The notes beneath the pieces were generated by a model. The model made no database searches, was not told where the DNA came from, and worked only from the letters and a program-made list of their open reading frames with translations. A stretch of 64,000 nucleotides of DNA from Leptobrachium leishanense (Eukaryota; Chordata; Amphibia; Anura; Megophryidae), in contig CM019065.1 in assembly GCA_009667805.1 (NCBI GenBank), positions 149,518,101-149,582,100 of the forward strand, given 5' to 3'. The position numbers were made by a program, and so were the translations under genes. This document shows, piece by piece, positions 21,381 through 32,051 of this stretch. Numbering within the stretch: the stretch's first letter is position 1; every line of letters starts with the position of its first letter.

Positions 21381-23693
21381 ATGGAGGACAAACAGGCAAG
21401 TCTGGCCCTCCACGAGGACTCAGAATCCACAGAATGGTGCCAGGAGATACAATGGAAGCTGGCCCTGTTCGGAGTCAACCCCCCGGCGGAGGTGATCGCT
21501 ATCGTTTTGGCAGGAGTCAGTCAGCTCAGAGTGGCCGAGTTGCGGTACCAGCTCGGGGAATCTACAGCGCCCCAGGAGATACTCCCTGCAGTCGTGGAAG
21601 AGGAGTTCTGGGACCAAGGAATGGAAGCGCCTGACCAGCACAGTGATCCAGGTTTCGGCCAGGAGGTGTTGTGGCATAATGACTCGGCACGGCAGAAGCT
21701 CTGGAGGGACGTCCTACAGCTTGAACAGGACTACCTTAGAAAGATTCTTCCTACCTTGGGTGAGAAATACTGGAGACTGTGGGACCTGCGGGTGCCATTC
21801 CTAGGAGTGCAACCCCAGGTAGAAAGACTGTCCCAACTAGAGAACCTGATCCAGACGAAGCTATGTCTGGAGGACAGGTACCGGGCACTGGAATGGTATG
21901 ATGCCAACCTGTGTCCAAAGTTGAAGAGGAAAGATCCTACGGAGGGCTATGACTACGGCGGCCCGGGATTAATATTTGACGCTCTCCAAAACGACCCCTC
22001 CTTTGGCAGTACAGCTAAACTGAGATGGGAAGAGATCCGGGACATTCGGGAAAGTGAGCACCTTGACGACCTCGGGCTGAGCAGTGAACTGGACTGGCTA
22101 GCCACTCAAGAATGGGAGCTGGAGCAGGGATACAGGAGATTGTTTGAGGATGCTCCCCCGCTCACTCTCACCCCAATGGACATGGCAGAAGAGCTGCCAA
22201 CAGAACCCGGTGGTGCCAACCTACTTTCAGGATCTTCTGCTGGTTCGGAGCCCCAGGGTGAGGAGGCAGTCGGCCCCTCTCCCCAGCTGCAGAACGCATC
22301 CCAGGCCTCAACTGCTACAGAGGAGGTGACTATCCTGCAGCCGCAGCGCAGCATGTCATCCGGGGAAAAGACAGAGGACTCAGCAAGTACCGTTCCTGCA
22401 GAACCTGCAGCGGAACAGAGTGACGAAGTGCTTGGGACACCTACCAAGGTCAGTGTAAGTGCACCGGTAGATGGGACTGTGGTCTCCACCAACGAGAGCC
22501 GTCAGGACAGCGGTCCACTGTGGAAAGAGGAGAACTGGAAGACAATGGGTGAGATTGAGGCCCACCCAGGCAGATGGCCAGCGGGCTCACCAGGGGACCC
22601 AGAGTTCCAATGGAGTGCTCCTGCTCAGGGATGGGTGGAGGAGCTAGCGACAATGTCATGGACCGCTAAGGAAGAGGCTGCGGTCCTTTCCACGGAGCCC
22701 AGGAGATGTGGGGCAGTTTGCCCAGATTCACTGCTTGCATCAGCAGGCACTTCAGCGCGTGAAGATTACAATTTATGTACGGGGGAGCAGTGCCCAGCAG
22801 AAGAGCTGGCATTGGGACAGAGGCCGGCTATAATCTGCCCCCGACTGGAGGCTCCAGAAACCGGAGAGAATATCGGGTGCCAGACGAGGGAGGGGGAGAC
22901 TCAGGCCCCCCCGTGCCAATTGCTGGCGTACCCGGCAGGGAACCCCAAACCCCAACCAAGTGCTCCTACCCACGTATGGATAGAGGAGCGGGGGACAGCG
23001 GACATGCTACGGCCTGCTGTGAAAGAGGCTATGGTCCGTTCCACGGTGCCTGAGAAGTGCAGGTCAGCTAGCCCGGGGCACTGGCTGGTGGCGTCAGGGA
23101 TCAAGGATAGCCATTCATACATGGGGGAGCAGCCCCCCACTTCAGCGGAAAAACTGTCACCGCAGCAGAGGACTGCTAACCTCTACCCCTGCCCTGCCAC
23201 CGCAGAACTTGAGGAGAAAGAGGAGAACTACCTTCTCACCGAGGAGCCCCAGGGACTGACAATCCGCTCCTCTCCAGAACTACAGACCAAGCTACTGGCC
23301 TCCACTGCTACGCAGGAGGCAGAGAGCCTACAACTTCAGCACAGCATGCCATCTGGGCCGGAGAAAGCATCAGACTGGGCAAGTACAGTTCGTCAGGAGC
23401 TATCAGCAGAACACAGTACCGGTGATGGTGCGCCGCATTGCAAGTTCCAGGGTGGGGAGTCATTCGGTCTCCTTCCACAACAGCAGCGACTACCCCAGGT
23501 AGAGAGCACTGGCGGTACCTCTCCCCAGCGACAGGTAATAATCCCGGAAGGGGAGATGGCAGGTCTCGCTCCCCAACGTTTTGAGCCCCAGTGTGAGGGT
23601 GCCAAGCAACGGCATGCTGCTGCTCCCGTTCCCCAGGATGTGGGAGACTCCCATTGTGGATTGTTGATGGTGCTGAGATTTGCAACTGGGTGA
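21381..23693 (+). CDS. Gag-like protein of non-autonomous LTR element (770 residues)
   Basis: A single long frame starts MEDKQASLALHEDSESTEWC. The N-terminal 270 residues are rich in Trp, Leu and charged residues and predict as helical (for example RQKLWRDVLQLEQDYLRKIL). The rest is a low-complexity Pro/Ser/Glu/Gln-rich extension. An internal duplication is visible: MSSGEKTEDSASTVPAEPAA near 22350 is echoed by MPSGPEKASDWASTVRQELS near 23345. No zinc knuckle, protease or reverse transcriptase motif is seen. The position right after the presumed primer site, and the SAP-like lead-in, suggest a Gag-type structural protein. I cannot assign a named family. Confidence 0.7.
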   Translation: MEDKQASLALHEDSESTEWCQEIQWKLALFGVNPPAEVIAIVLAGVSQLRVAELRYQLGESTAPQEILPAVVEEEFWDQGMEAPDQHSDPGFGQEVLWHNDSARQKLWRDVLQLEQDYLRKILPTLGEKYWRLWDLRVPFLGVQPQVERLSQLENLIQTKLCLEDRYRALEWYDANLCPKLKRKDPTEGYDYGGPGLIFDALQNDPSFGSTAKLRWEEIRDIRESEHLDDLGLSSELDWLATQEWELEQGYRRLFEDAPPLTLTPMDMAEELPTEPGGANLLSGSSAGSEPQGEEAVGPSPQLQNASQASTATEEVTILQPQRSMSSGEKTEDSASTVPAEPAAEQSDEVLGTPTKVSVSAPVDGTVVSTNESRQDSGPLWKEENWKTMGEIEAHPGRWPAGSPGDPEFQWSAPAQGWVEELATMSWTAKEEAAVLSTEPRRCGAVCPDSLLASAGTSAREDYNLCTGEQCPAEELALGQRPAIICPRLEAPETGENIGCQTREGETQAPPCQLLAYPAGNPKPQPSAPTHVWIEERGTADMLRPAVKEAMVRSTVPEKCRSASPGHWLVASGIKDSHSYMGEQPPTSAEKLSPQQRTANLYPCPATAELEEKEENYLLTEEPQGLTIRSSPELQTKLLASTATQEAESLQLQHSMPSGPEKASDWASTVRQELSAEHSTGDGAPHCKFQGGESFGLLPQQQRLPQVESTGGTSPQRQVIIPEGEMAGLAPQRFEPQCEGAKQRHAAAPVPQDVGDSHCGLLMVLRFATG

Positions 23694-24259
23694 CCCCGAG
23701 ATGCTGGGCAGACGGCCCAGATCCACAACCACTTTTTCTGGAGACACCGTTCACCCCATCTCCCACCCAGCTTCTGACCGAGGCACCAGGAAAGGGTGCT
23801 ATCGGCCCATTTTTCCTGCAGCTGACTGTGGCACCGGGAGAAGGTACAGGCGGTATCCCTCCCCAGTGGGTCATGGCCCCAGGAAATGGTGCCAGCAAGG
23901 CTGCCCACCAGCGAGGGGCTAGGAGACCAGGAGCAGAAAAAGCCCTCAACGTCCCACCCGGGCCAGTTGTTTCCTCATGGCAGGGTACCAGCCCCGGGTG
24001 TCTGTATGGTCCGTCAGACACTGGTCCAGACCAAGGGGGCAGTTGGAGAAGCCCAGGGGCCAGCCTCCTCCCTACGGACTATGGACCGAAAGGCTATCGG
24101 GGGTTGGCAAAGCATTGCCCCAGCAACCCAAACTTGAGATTTTTTAAAGACACTTGCACCTGGACATCCCCAGGCGGACCCGTAGAGGGTCTCACCGGGT
24201 CTGCCATCATGGGACTGGGAGAGCTATGTGACGGAACGGCCGCCACAGGATTTATTTAG
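23654..24259 (+). CDS. Overlapping 3' frame of the same element (201 codons)
   Basis: This frame overlaps the end of the long frame by 40 bases in the -1 phase and has similar Pro/Gly/Ala-rich composition. It runs into the right LTR before stopping. It is either the continuation of the long frame after a small frameshift mutation or a chance open frame. No slippery heptamer was seen in the overlap. Confidence 0.35.
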   Translation: MWIVDGAEICNWVTPRCWADGPDPQPLFLETPFTPSPTQLLTEAPGKGAIGPFFLQLTVAPGEGTGGIPPQWVMAPGNGASKAAHQRGARRPGAEKALNVPPGPVVSSWQGTSPGCLYGPSDTGPDQGGSWRSPGASLLPTDYGPKGYRGLAKHCPSNPNLRFFKDTCTWTSPGGPVEGLTGSAIMGLGELCDGTAATGFI

Positions 24260-25079
24260 TTTAATTTCATTCTTATTTTGTTATATTTAGTTTACCCTTT
24301 ATTTATAGGAACTAATTTCCTTTGTTAGATTTAGTGTAAAACTGTTGCTAGACTTCTAATTAATCATGTTTTTCCCCTGCACCATCCTGCTAGTTTATGC
24401 TCAGTTATATTGTGTGGTTTTAAATGTATTGTCAATTGCTCATTTTTAGTTTTAAATAGACTTATATTTCTTTAGTTAAATGTGGTTTTTTAAAGACACT
24501 ACCTGCCACTAGCGTCAAATGCTTTCCTTTGCATAGAATATACAATAGGTTTGAGTAACTTGTGGATTATGCAAAAGTGCTTTCTCTTTGGATATCTGTT
24601 ATTTGTTTACCTGTTCTGAAAGGTTGGGAGTCACATTGTCTCAGCCACCCACTATCTGATTCCCTTTACAATGGGTTATGTAAATCACTGTATGTGGTCA
24701 CTGTGAGGTCAAGACTTCATCTGCATACAACCAGTGGACCCAAGTGAAGACTGAGAGGACCTGAAAGAAGCCTGCAATGGTCTTGGAACCAACCAATCAG
24801 AACTGTTGGGGTGGGCGGGAAGTCTGAATGTGCATGGCTGTATTTTGTATATAAGCACTGTCTGTTCCCATTCTAAATACATTCTGATTTACCTACAATC
24901 TATACTGAGTCACGACTAGTATTTGGGAAGGCATCATCACTGAATCCTTCGCTTCCAGACCATCCAGGGACCGCTGCCAATCTCTCTCCCACCTCGCTAG
25001 CTCGCTACCCGGCTAAGCTCTCCAGCAAGACTCGGCGCCGCAGATGGAGCTACCCCTGCAGGGTAGCTGATCTGTTACA
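24227..25079 (+). repeat. Right LTR (853 bp)
   Basis: Uninterrupted copy of the LTR, TGTGACGG to CTGTTACA. It provides the empty-site sequence for the Harbinger insertion in the left copy. Confidence 0.92.
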
Positions 25080-25084
25080 AAGCC

Positions 25085-26900
25085 CTGTTGTTTCAGTTCA
25101 ACTGTGGATTAACGTCTGTGACCTTTGAATTTTCCAAGCAGAGAACTTTCACCAGAGTGAGGAAGTGAGCCCTGGCTGAGGCTATTAAAATCAAGGGAAC
25201 ATATGTCTTTCTACCACCAGTGTTTGAGTTCTTGATGCGGATATAGCAGTATCTCACATTCCATCTTTAGAAGAGAGAGACACACTCCAGAGCGCAAACC
25301 TGTACCTAATGAAAGAGTGGGAGGAGAGGTCTTTTCTCTCTAGGTGGCGTAATGCTCAAAGGTTGAGTCTATGTGTAAATATATTCACACAAAATTGCAT
25401 ACATTCACACAAAATTGCATAAGCAAAGATGTGAGCATACATATATCATATAAAATATAAAAACAGCATTGCATATATGGTCTGATTGATATAAAAGATC
25501 CTTTGTAATGCAGTATTGGTGGTATATCGCCACCTAGTGTCCGTATTTCAAAAAGTCTTTCAATTGAAGAAATGTGTAATAAAAAAAGTTCTTTCTGATC
25601 TGCGGCACTTCTCTGTCTCTCTTGTACCTCTGAGAGAACAGGAGAGTGTGATTAGAATTGTGCCAAGCACTGCATATTATTGGTCTGAATGATGGATGCA
25701 CACTTACGCAGGTTTATTCCTCGTGCTGCAAGCAGCTGGTCTATGAAACCAATCTTCTTTTGGTGCTTACTCCTCTGTTCCTGTGGTGATCGGTCCCAGG
25801 GCCCAGCAGATCCAGGGCTTCCCTTCTGGGGGTGCTAGGATTCTTTGTATGGTGCATTGGTTGAAAGCAATACCGGAAGCAGGGATGGCCAATAAAGAAG
25901 TGGATTTTATTCACATAAGTATAAAAAAACATTTTTGGTGGTCATCTTAGGTGGGGTACTTCCTGTTTCAGCGATTCCAGTTTCAATTTTGGCGGCCATG
26001 TTTGTAGAGCAGTCCTAATATGGCAATTCCAGCGGCCATGTTGGTGGGGCACACTAAAAGTGTCTGACTAATGTCCTGAGGACTTTATATCCTCCTTGTA
26101 ATAGCGATCTCACATTCCATCTGTATTTTAAAATAAATAAATAAATAATGATAATCTTAAAAAAAAAAAAATCCTTTTTTATCTTTTACATGGTCAGACT
26201 CTGGCTTCCCTGATACCTCACTTGACCACCTAGTACTGGGTGTCAACATACTTGGCCCCCCCAAATGGTCTGAAACTACTTTTGTCATGGTTCCCAGACA
26301 CTCTACACTTTTTGAGTTGACTAAAATCGAGGGGACAAGGATGGAGATGGAGGTCCAAAGGAACCCCCCTCCACTTCCCTACTCTTCTCCAGCTATGTTG
26401 GAGTTAAGAGGGTGTTTTTGAAGTCATGATATAAGTGCATTCTGGGGGGGCATCTGGCCATTCATCGGGCAGCCCAGTTATTAGAGCTGTACATTCTCAA
26501 CTTAAATCACAGAAAGCTGATCAGCGCAAGATGATTGACAGCTTCCCTGGAAGTGTTTAGCCAAACTTTCGAGACACCCACTGGGAGTAATGGAGCGGGC
26601 ACACCTAGACACAATTTCATTAAATGGTCATGGTGACTAAAGTATCCCTCAAAATACAATCTTAATACTTGATAAAAAATATATCCTTAACAAAACAATG
26701 GTGTAACTTTACAATTTTAGTTCCTTGTCACTTTGTACCCTATTCCATTATGCCACTTAAAAGACCTGTGCCTCTGTATGTGATACTACTGGTTTTCACT
26801 TTGTTCTGCTTTTTCTGCAGTCATTCATCCCTGTAACCCATGTCTGCTGATTACACAAAGTACTTTCCCCTTTCCCTCTTGGATGTAGTGACAAAATGCA
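25085..26900. other. Gene-free stretch after the LTR element
   Basis: No coding exon or RNA gene is recognised. Local features are a short direct repeat (ACACAAAATTGCATA twice at about 25387-25420) and an (AAAT)n/poly-A stretch at 26130-26172. GC-moderate segments at 25741-26090 look repeat-derived but are unassigned. Confidence 0.45.
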
Positions 26901-27365
26901 TCTCAGCCATCTCTAACTGGTGACTAATTGCTTCCTGAAAGTAAATTCCAAAACAGAATTTATTCTATTTCCTATTTCCATCCTTATCCCTCCTTTTTCA
27001 GTCTCTCTTGAAATTACTGACATTGTTATTAATCAGCACTATCAAAAAAACCTCTCGGTTTCAGTTTTAACTAGATGTGAGATGTAAAATATTGCTCATT
27101 CTCATCTGTTTCTATCTAAAGCAGTTCAAAGCCTTAACTCATGAACTCATGCACCATCTTGATTCTCCATCTATGCCATTACTTGCTCGCAATCTATTAT
27201 GAATGCTGCTTTTGGGCTTATCTTGCTCACTTGCCTTTCTTATCGCACCTCACCACCTTTCGGTCCTGTCGCTAGCTTGATAAATCATTTAGCGTTAAAT
27301 GTAAAATCCTTGTACTAGCTTCCAAAGCTCTCTAAAACAGAATCACAATATAAGCCTTTTGGAAG
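26900..27365 (+). repeat. L2-like LINE fragment, decayed
   Basis: Conceptual translation across frames gives pieces of the C-terminal part of an L2/CR1-type reverse transcriptase. The clearest piece is MNAAFGLILLTCLSYRTSPP, equivalent to the LNAAARLI block. Several stops and frameshifts are present. Confidence 0.5.
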
Positions 27366-28068
27366 GCATCCAGCAATAGCCCTTTACATGCTGAACTGGC
27401 ATGTTCCAACTACAGCCCTGAATCCTGGGCTGGGGCATCCAATTGTTTCCCATTTTATGTCTCAGCGTCTTTATGTCAGCTTCGATGCCAAAATTCGGTT
27501 CAAGTAACTGTTGACAGTGTGTGCTTCCTTACTTAAAATTACACTCTAATCACTATGACCATGCAATTTAAATGGTCCTGATAAGCAGAGTGTCTCTCCA
27601 TCTTCTTTTGTGTCGTTGCAGGCTATGACTGCCTTCCAAAGTGGAGGACTTTCCTCCACCAAGAAAGTTGTCAATCAGCACAAGCTAGACAGCCTACCTG
27701 GGACTACAGAGAACAATGCACAGTTCAATGTGCATTTGCTGTTCAGCCAATGGGTGTCTGGTAATTTGGACCAAACATTGTGCTACCCCTGGCTCCCAGC
27801 CAAACATGATCTAAATGTTCCAGAACATCAAAAACCCAGGGACAACCAAGCTCCAGTCCCTCAAAATAACTGTTTTGCAACCACAAGGTGTCCATTTGGT
27901 CCATTGGATTGCAAACATAAACATTCCTGATTTTCCGAGTGGAGTCTTCTTGATTGTGTTCTAATTTAGCCTTGTGGGTTTGTCAAGCCTGTAATAAGAA
28001 AACCCAAAAAAGATTAAGAGCAGAATGCCTACAGCAATCATGCACTGATAGTAAAATCTGCCAAGCCC
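27366..28068. other. Gene-free stretch
   Basis: No recognised gene. An open frame near 27610-27930 has no family resemblance. Part of it (CTTTCC...GGAGGAC... GTCAATCAGC) resembles 41398-41465 loosely, so a dispersed repeat is likely. Confidence 0.4.
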
Positions 28069-28629
28069 TTAACCCTTTCGCTGCTGAGGCTTTTCCCGCC
28101 CCTGTGCTGAGGTCATTTTTACCGATTTTGCTCATCATGTTTAAACGTGTTTTGAAGGCTTATTTTAGTATATTACCCAGACATATTATATATCGTTCTT
28201 TCCGTCAGACTCGGTAGATTCATAATATGTCATTATTATATGTATACGTTATGTCATGTCTGTATATTATAACAAAAAATGCAATAAAATATGTATTTTC
28301 AATAATTTACAATGTGTAAAGTGTTTTTTTTTCACATTTTAACATGCGAGCAATTGCGGTTATATTTTGTATGGGGTGTGCTTGTTAAAAAAATTAGAGA
28401 TGGGGTCTCGTTAGATTTTTTTTTGGGGAAACTTACACTATTTTTAACAAACGCACCGCATACAAAAATCGTTAGTGCAGCATCATTGTTCACATTATAA
28501 TTGAAATGGGAACAATATTGCTGCATTAACAAACCAAAAAAAGTGTTTATTTTTTTTTTATAATTTTTTTTAAATTTTTTTTATTTTTATTTTTCATTTT
28601 TTTTTTCCACAAAATTTTTCACAGTAGTG

Positions 28630-29284
28630 TTTGGTATCGTTGGAACGGCCATGCTCTGGCCTATCCAACCATACCAAACTTTAACCCCTAGCTGCCACGG
28701 ATCGGGAGATAGGGAGTTCATTGGAACTCCCTATCTCCACCGTTGGTGGCAGTTAGGGGTTAAGTCCAGGACTGGCGTCATCGTGCTACGCACGATGACG
28801 CCAGTCCTCAGGGGGAGTTCCCGGAGGCTTGGCCGACATCCAAGATGTCGGCCAGCTCCGGGAAAGGATCGCGAACCGGCGCTTTTCAGCGCTGATTCGC
28901 GATCCAGCTCCCCAGGGGTTAATGCCAGGCACCATTTGGAAGGGCAGGCTGTGCCCTTCCAAATGGTGCCTGGGTTAACCCCCGCAACGCCGCCGATCGG
29001 GAGGGAGAGAGGTCCGAAGGACCTCCCCCCTCCCTTTCAGGCGCCTCCTCCGCACATGCGGGGGGGGGGCGCCTGAATTAGGTGTCATCGCGCTGCCGCG
29101 ATGACACCTAACTCCAGCGGCTGCGGTTCCGGATGCGCGGCTGACATCGAGGATGTCAGCCCGCACCGGAGGGGCCAGCGATCGGCCGGAACCCGGCCGA
29201 ACGCTGACCCCAATGGGAGGACGCGCTCAGCGCGTCCTCCGCATACCAGCGGTAATGCGGAGGACGCGCTGAGCGCGTCCTCCG
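28630..29284. repeat. Array of about twelve consecutive palindromes, left arm
   Basis: Back-to-back palindromes occur at 28630-28678, 28681-28763, 28768-28808, 28820-28862, 28866-28905, 28919-28978, 28999-29034, 29038-29075, 29078-29111, 29139-29161, 29172-29210 and 29216-29284. Examples are GGCGTCATCGTGC/GCACGATGACGCC and TTAGGTGTCATCGCG/CGCGATGACACCTAA. Two of them (28681 and 28919) carry their own TTAA ends. Confidence 0.9.
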
Positions 29285-29307
29285 CATTGAAGTGGTTAAA
29301 GGGAATC

Positions 29308-29694
29308 TTAAAGTGACATTAAACCCTCAGATTTTTTAACATAAACAATACTGTAATGTGTGATTTACTGTAATCCATGGTAGTTTTCCTTCTCTTTGCT
29401 GCTCTTCCTTTTTAAATCCTCGTCTCTTCTCATGCTAGGGGAGAACTTCCTGTTTCAGCAGACTGCTGTGTCTCTGGAATGGATACATGGTGTCTGTGTA
29501 TAGGTTTGCAACCTGAGCCAGTATTACAGGAAGTGGCAGCCAGCTGCAAAAGGAAGTCCTCCCCCAGTATGAGAAGAGATACGGATTAAAAGGAAGAACA
29601 GCAAAGAGAAGGTAAACAACCATCGATTACAGTAAGGCACATATTACAGTATTGGTTTATGTTAAAAAATCTGAGGGTTTAATACCACTTTAAG
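29308..29694. mobile_element. TTAA-type MITE in the centre of the element
   Basis: TTAAAGTGACATTAAACCCT at the left and AGGGTTTAATACCACTTTAA at the right are inverted. They continue inward as CAGATTTTTTAACATAAAC and its complement. TTAA flanks both sides. It is a non-coding inverted-repeat insertion. Confidence 0.75.
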
Positions 29695-29896
29695 TTGTCT
29701 CGTGAATTTATAAGATTTGTTTTGCACCCTAAAATACAGTGAGAATTTGCCTTTCAGTTCTACCAGACTAAGCAGTTCAACATGCTTGGTTTGAGTTCTA
29801 TTATATAATCTATAGCTAATGTACTCGGCGTTGCCTGGGTTTTTATTTTTTCATTAGGTTTTTTATTACCTTTTTTTAGGAAATACTTTAACCACT

Positions 29897-30560
29897 TCAA
29901 TGCTAAGGACGCGCTCAGCGCGTCCTCAGCATTACCGCTGGTGTGCTGAGGACGCGCTGAGCGCGTCCTCACATTGGGGTCAGCGTTCGGCCGGGTTCCG
30001 GCCGATCGCTGGCCCCTCCGGTGCGGGCTGACATCCTGGATGTCAGCCCGGCATCCGGACCAGCAGCCGCCATTATTAGGTGTCATCGCGGGGGCGCGAT
30101 GACACCTAATTCAGGCGCCCCCCCCGCATGTGCGGAGGAGGCGCCTGAAAGGGAGGGGGGGAGGTCCTTCGGACCTCTCTCCCTCCCGATCGGCGGCGCA
30201 CAGGGGCTTAACCCAGGCATCATTTGGAAGGGCACAGCCTGCCCTTCCAAATGATGCCTGGCATTAACCCCTGGGGAGCTGGATCGCAAATCGGCGCTGA
30301 AAAGCGCCGATTCGCGATCCTTCCCGGGAGCTGGCCGACATCTTGGATGTCGGCCAAGCTTCCGGGAACTCCCCCAGAGGACTGGCGTCATCGTGCGTAG
30401 CACGATGACGCCAGTCCTACAGTTAACCCCTAACTGCCACCAACTGTGGAGATAGGGAGTTCCAATGAACTCCCTATCTCCCGATCCGTGGCAGCTAGGG
30501 GTTAAATTTTGATATCGTTGGATCGGCCAGAGCATGGCCGTTCCAACGATACCAAACATG
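29897..30560. repeat. Mirror palindrome array, right arm
   Basis: Reverse-complement copy of the left-arm palindrome array with scattered differences. It includes GAGGACGCGCTGAGCGCGTC, GCTGACATCC/GGATGTCAGC and GGCGTCATCGTGC/GCACGATGACGCC. Most modules remain self-complementary despite differing from the left arm. Confidence 0.9.
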
Positions 30561-31469
30561 AAAGTTAAAAATGTTGTAAAAAAAAAAAAAAAGAAAAATA
30601 AAAATAAAAAAAAATAAAATAAAAAAAATAAATAAATAAATAAACACTTTTTTTTCTTTTTTTTGGGTTTGTTAATGCAGCAATATTGTTCCCATTTCAA
30701 TTATAATGTGAACAATGATGCTGCACTAACGATTTTTGTATGCGGTGCGTTTGTTAAAAATAGTGTCATTTTCCCCAAAAAAAAATGTAACGAGACCCCA
30801 TCTCTAATTTTTTTAACAAGCGCACCCCATACAAAATATAACCGCAATTGCTCGCATGTTAAAATGTGGAAAAAAACACTTTACACGTTGTAAATTATTG
30901 AAAATACATATTTTATTGCATTTTTTGTTATAATATACAGACATGATATAACGTATACATATAATAATGACATATTATGAATCTACCGAGTCTGACGGAA
31001 AGAACGATATATAATATGTCGGTGTCATATACTAAAATAAGCCTTCAAAACACGTTTAAACATGATGCGCAAAACAGGTAAAAAATGACCTCAGCACAGG
31101 GGCGGGAAAAGCCTCAGCAGCGAAAGGGTTAAAGTAGCTTTGGATTTTTAGAAAGGTTGCATAACAAAAACATCAAAATTTAATAATTACATATTTTGCT
31201 TCATTTCTCCAATAATTACAAATGGATTTTGAGCACACTCCATCTGACTATCATATTTAAACCCTGCTAGAAACAAATTGTAAGGTTTTGCCCCCCTCAA
31301 AATACTGGATCTTTCCCTTTGTTTTAAAGCCAGATACAGGGCTTAGATATAAGTTTATATCTCTTGTGTATATCTCAAGTTTTGTTCTGTTTTGCTACCA
31401 TAGCAACAAAAACAGTTGGGCTGGGTTTGACACAAACATACAAACAAACGTTCACTTTAATATATATAT

Positions 31470-31968
31470 AAACAAAACCAGGGAGAGAGCATTCCAGTCA
31501 AACACATTCAAAAAACATGCAACAACAGCTTCATGCATGGGTGCATAATACCAGCTTTTACCACAGGGTGAAAATTTCTTAACTCTGAGCTTTGTTGAAT
31601 AAAATGGTGGAAATTTGATTCACAATGAATGGCCGTGAACTCCTCCAGGTTCTATTTAACCTTGATCTGCGGGAGCTCCATGAAGGGACCTTTTCCTCAG
31701 TAAGTGAGTTTATCCCATGATGGGCAGTCATTAGGTTTGCAGAGTAGGACATGCAAGAGGGTGGATTACATTGATGCTGTTGGCAGGCTTAAGCAATTCA
31801 CGGCCGTTCATTGCGAACCAAATTTCCACCATTTTAATCAACAATGCTCAGAGTTAAGAAATTTTCACCATGTGGTAAAATCTGGTATTATGCACCCATG
31901 CATGAAGCTGTTGTTGCAGGTTTTTTGAATGTGTTTGACTGGAGTGCTCTCTTCCTGGTTTTGTTTGT
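31470..31968. repeat. Foldback repeat, ~170 bp arms
   Basis: The arms 31470-31640 and 31798-31968 are inverted: ATTCCAGTCAAACACATTCA pairs with the TGAATGTGTTTGACTGGAGT side, and GGCCGTGAAC with GTTCACGGCC-like sequence. They are separated by about 157 bp. A TA-rich run lies at both flanks, which hides any target duplication. Confidence 0.75.
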
Positions 31969-32051
31969 ATTTTATTTTTGAGAAGCGCCCGCACTGATTG
32001 CTTAGTTTAGGCTGAGGTCAACCCCCCCCCATATATATATATATATATATA

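Larger units (their letters stand above)
16626..25079 (+). mobile_element. Full-length LTR retrotransposon with AAGCC target duplication
   Basis: The two LTRs begin TGTGACGGAACGGCCGCC and end GATCTGTTACA. The element is flanked by AAGCC at 16621-16625 and 25080-25084, an exact 5 bp duplication. The left LTR (16626-21042) is interrupted by a Harbinger transposon; the right LTR (24227-25079, 853 bp) is uninterrupted. A purine-rich GGGACTGGGAGAGC directly precedes the right LTR and is the likely polypurine tract. The interior has one long gag-like frame and no protease, reverse transcriptase or integrase, so it is probably non-autonomous. By eye the two LTRs differ at about eight positions, which indicates a recent insertion. 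Confidence 0.88.
28073..31128. mobile_element. TTAA-flanked long inverted-repeat element with palindrome arrays
   Basis: The element is bounded by TTAA at 28069-28072 and 31129-31132. It starts CCCTTTCGCTGCTGAGGC and ends with the complement. Its arms, about 1.23 kb each (28073-29299 and 29888-31128), are near-complete reverse complements. Between them lies a ~590 bp centre that holds another TTAA-flanked inverted repeat. The TTAA target and CCCTTT start fit piggyBac-type or Kolobok-type ends. No transposase is encoded, so it would need one in trans. Open frames crossing the arms come from the repeat itself. Confidence 0.85.

Noticed and set aside
21420..24021. Multiple antisense frames opposite the long gag-like frame (for example 23308-24021)
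   Set aside because: Composition mirrors the GC-rich sense frame; no motifs and no promoter context.
28627..29076. 149-codon open frame in the left arm of the palindrome element
   Set aside because: It runs through GC-rich palindromes, and the inverted arm gives a near-identical frame at 30083-30700 on the other strand. It is a by-product of the repeat, not a gene.
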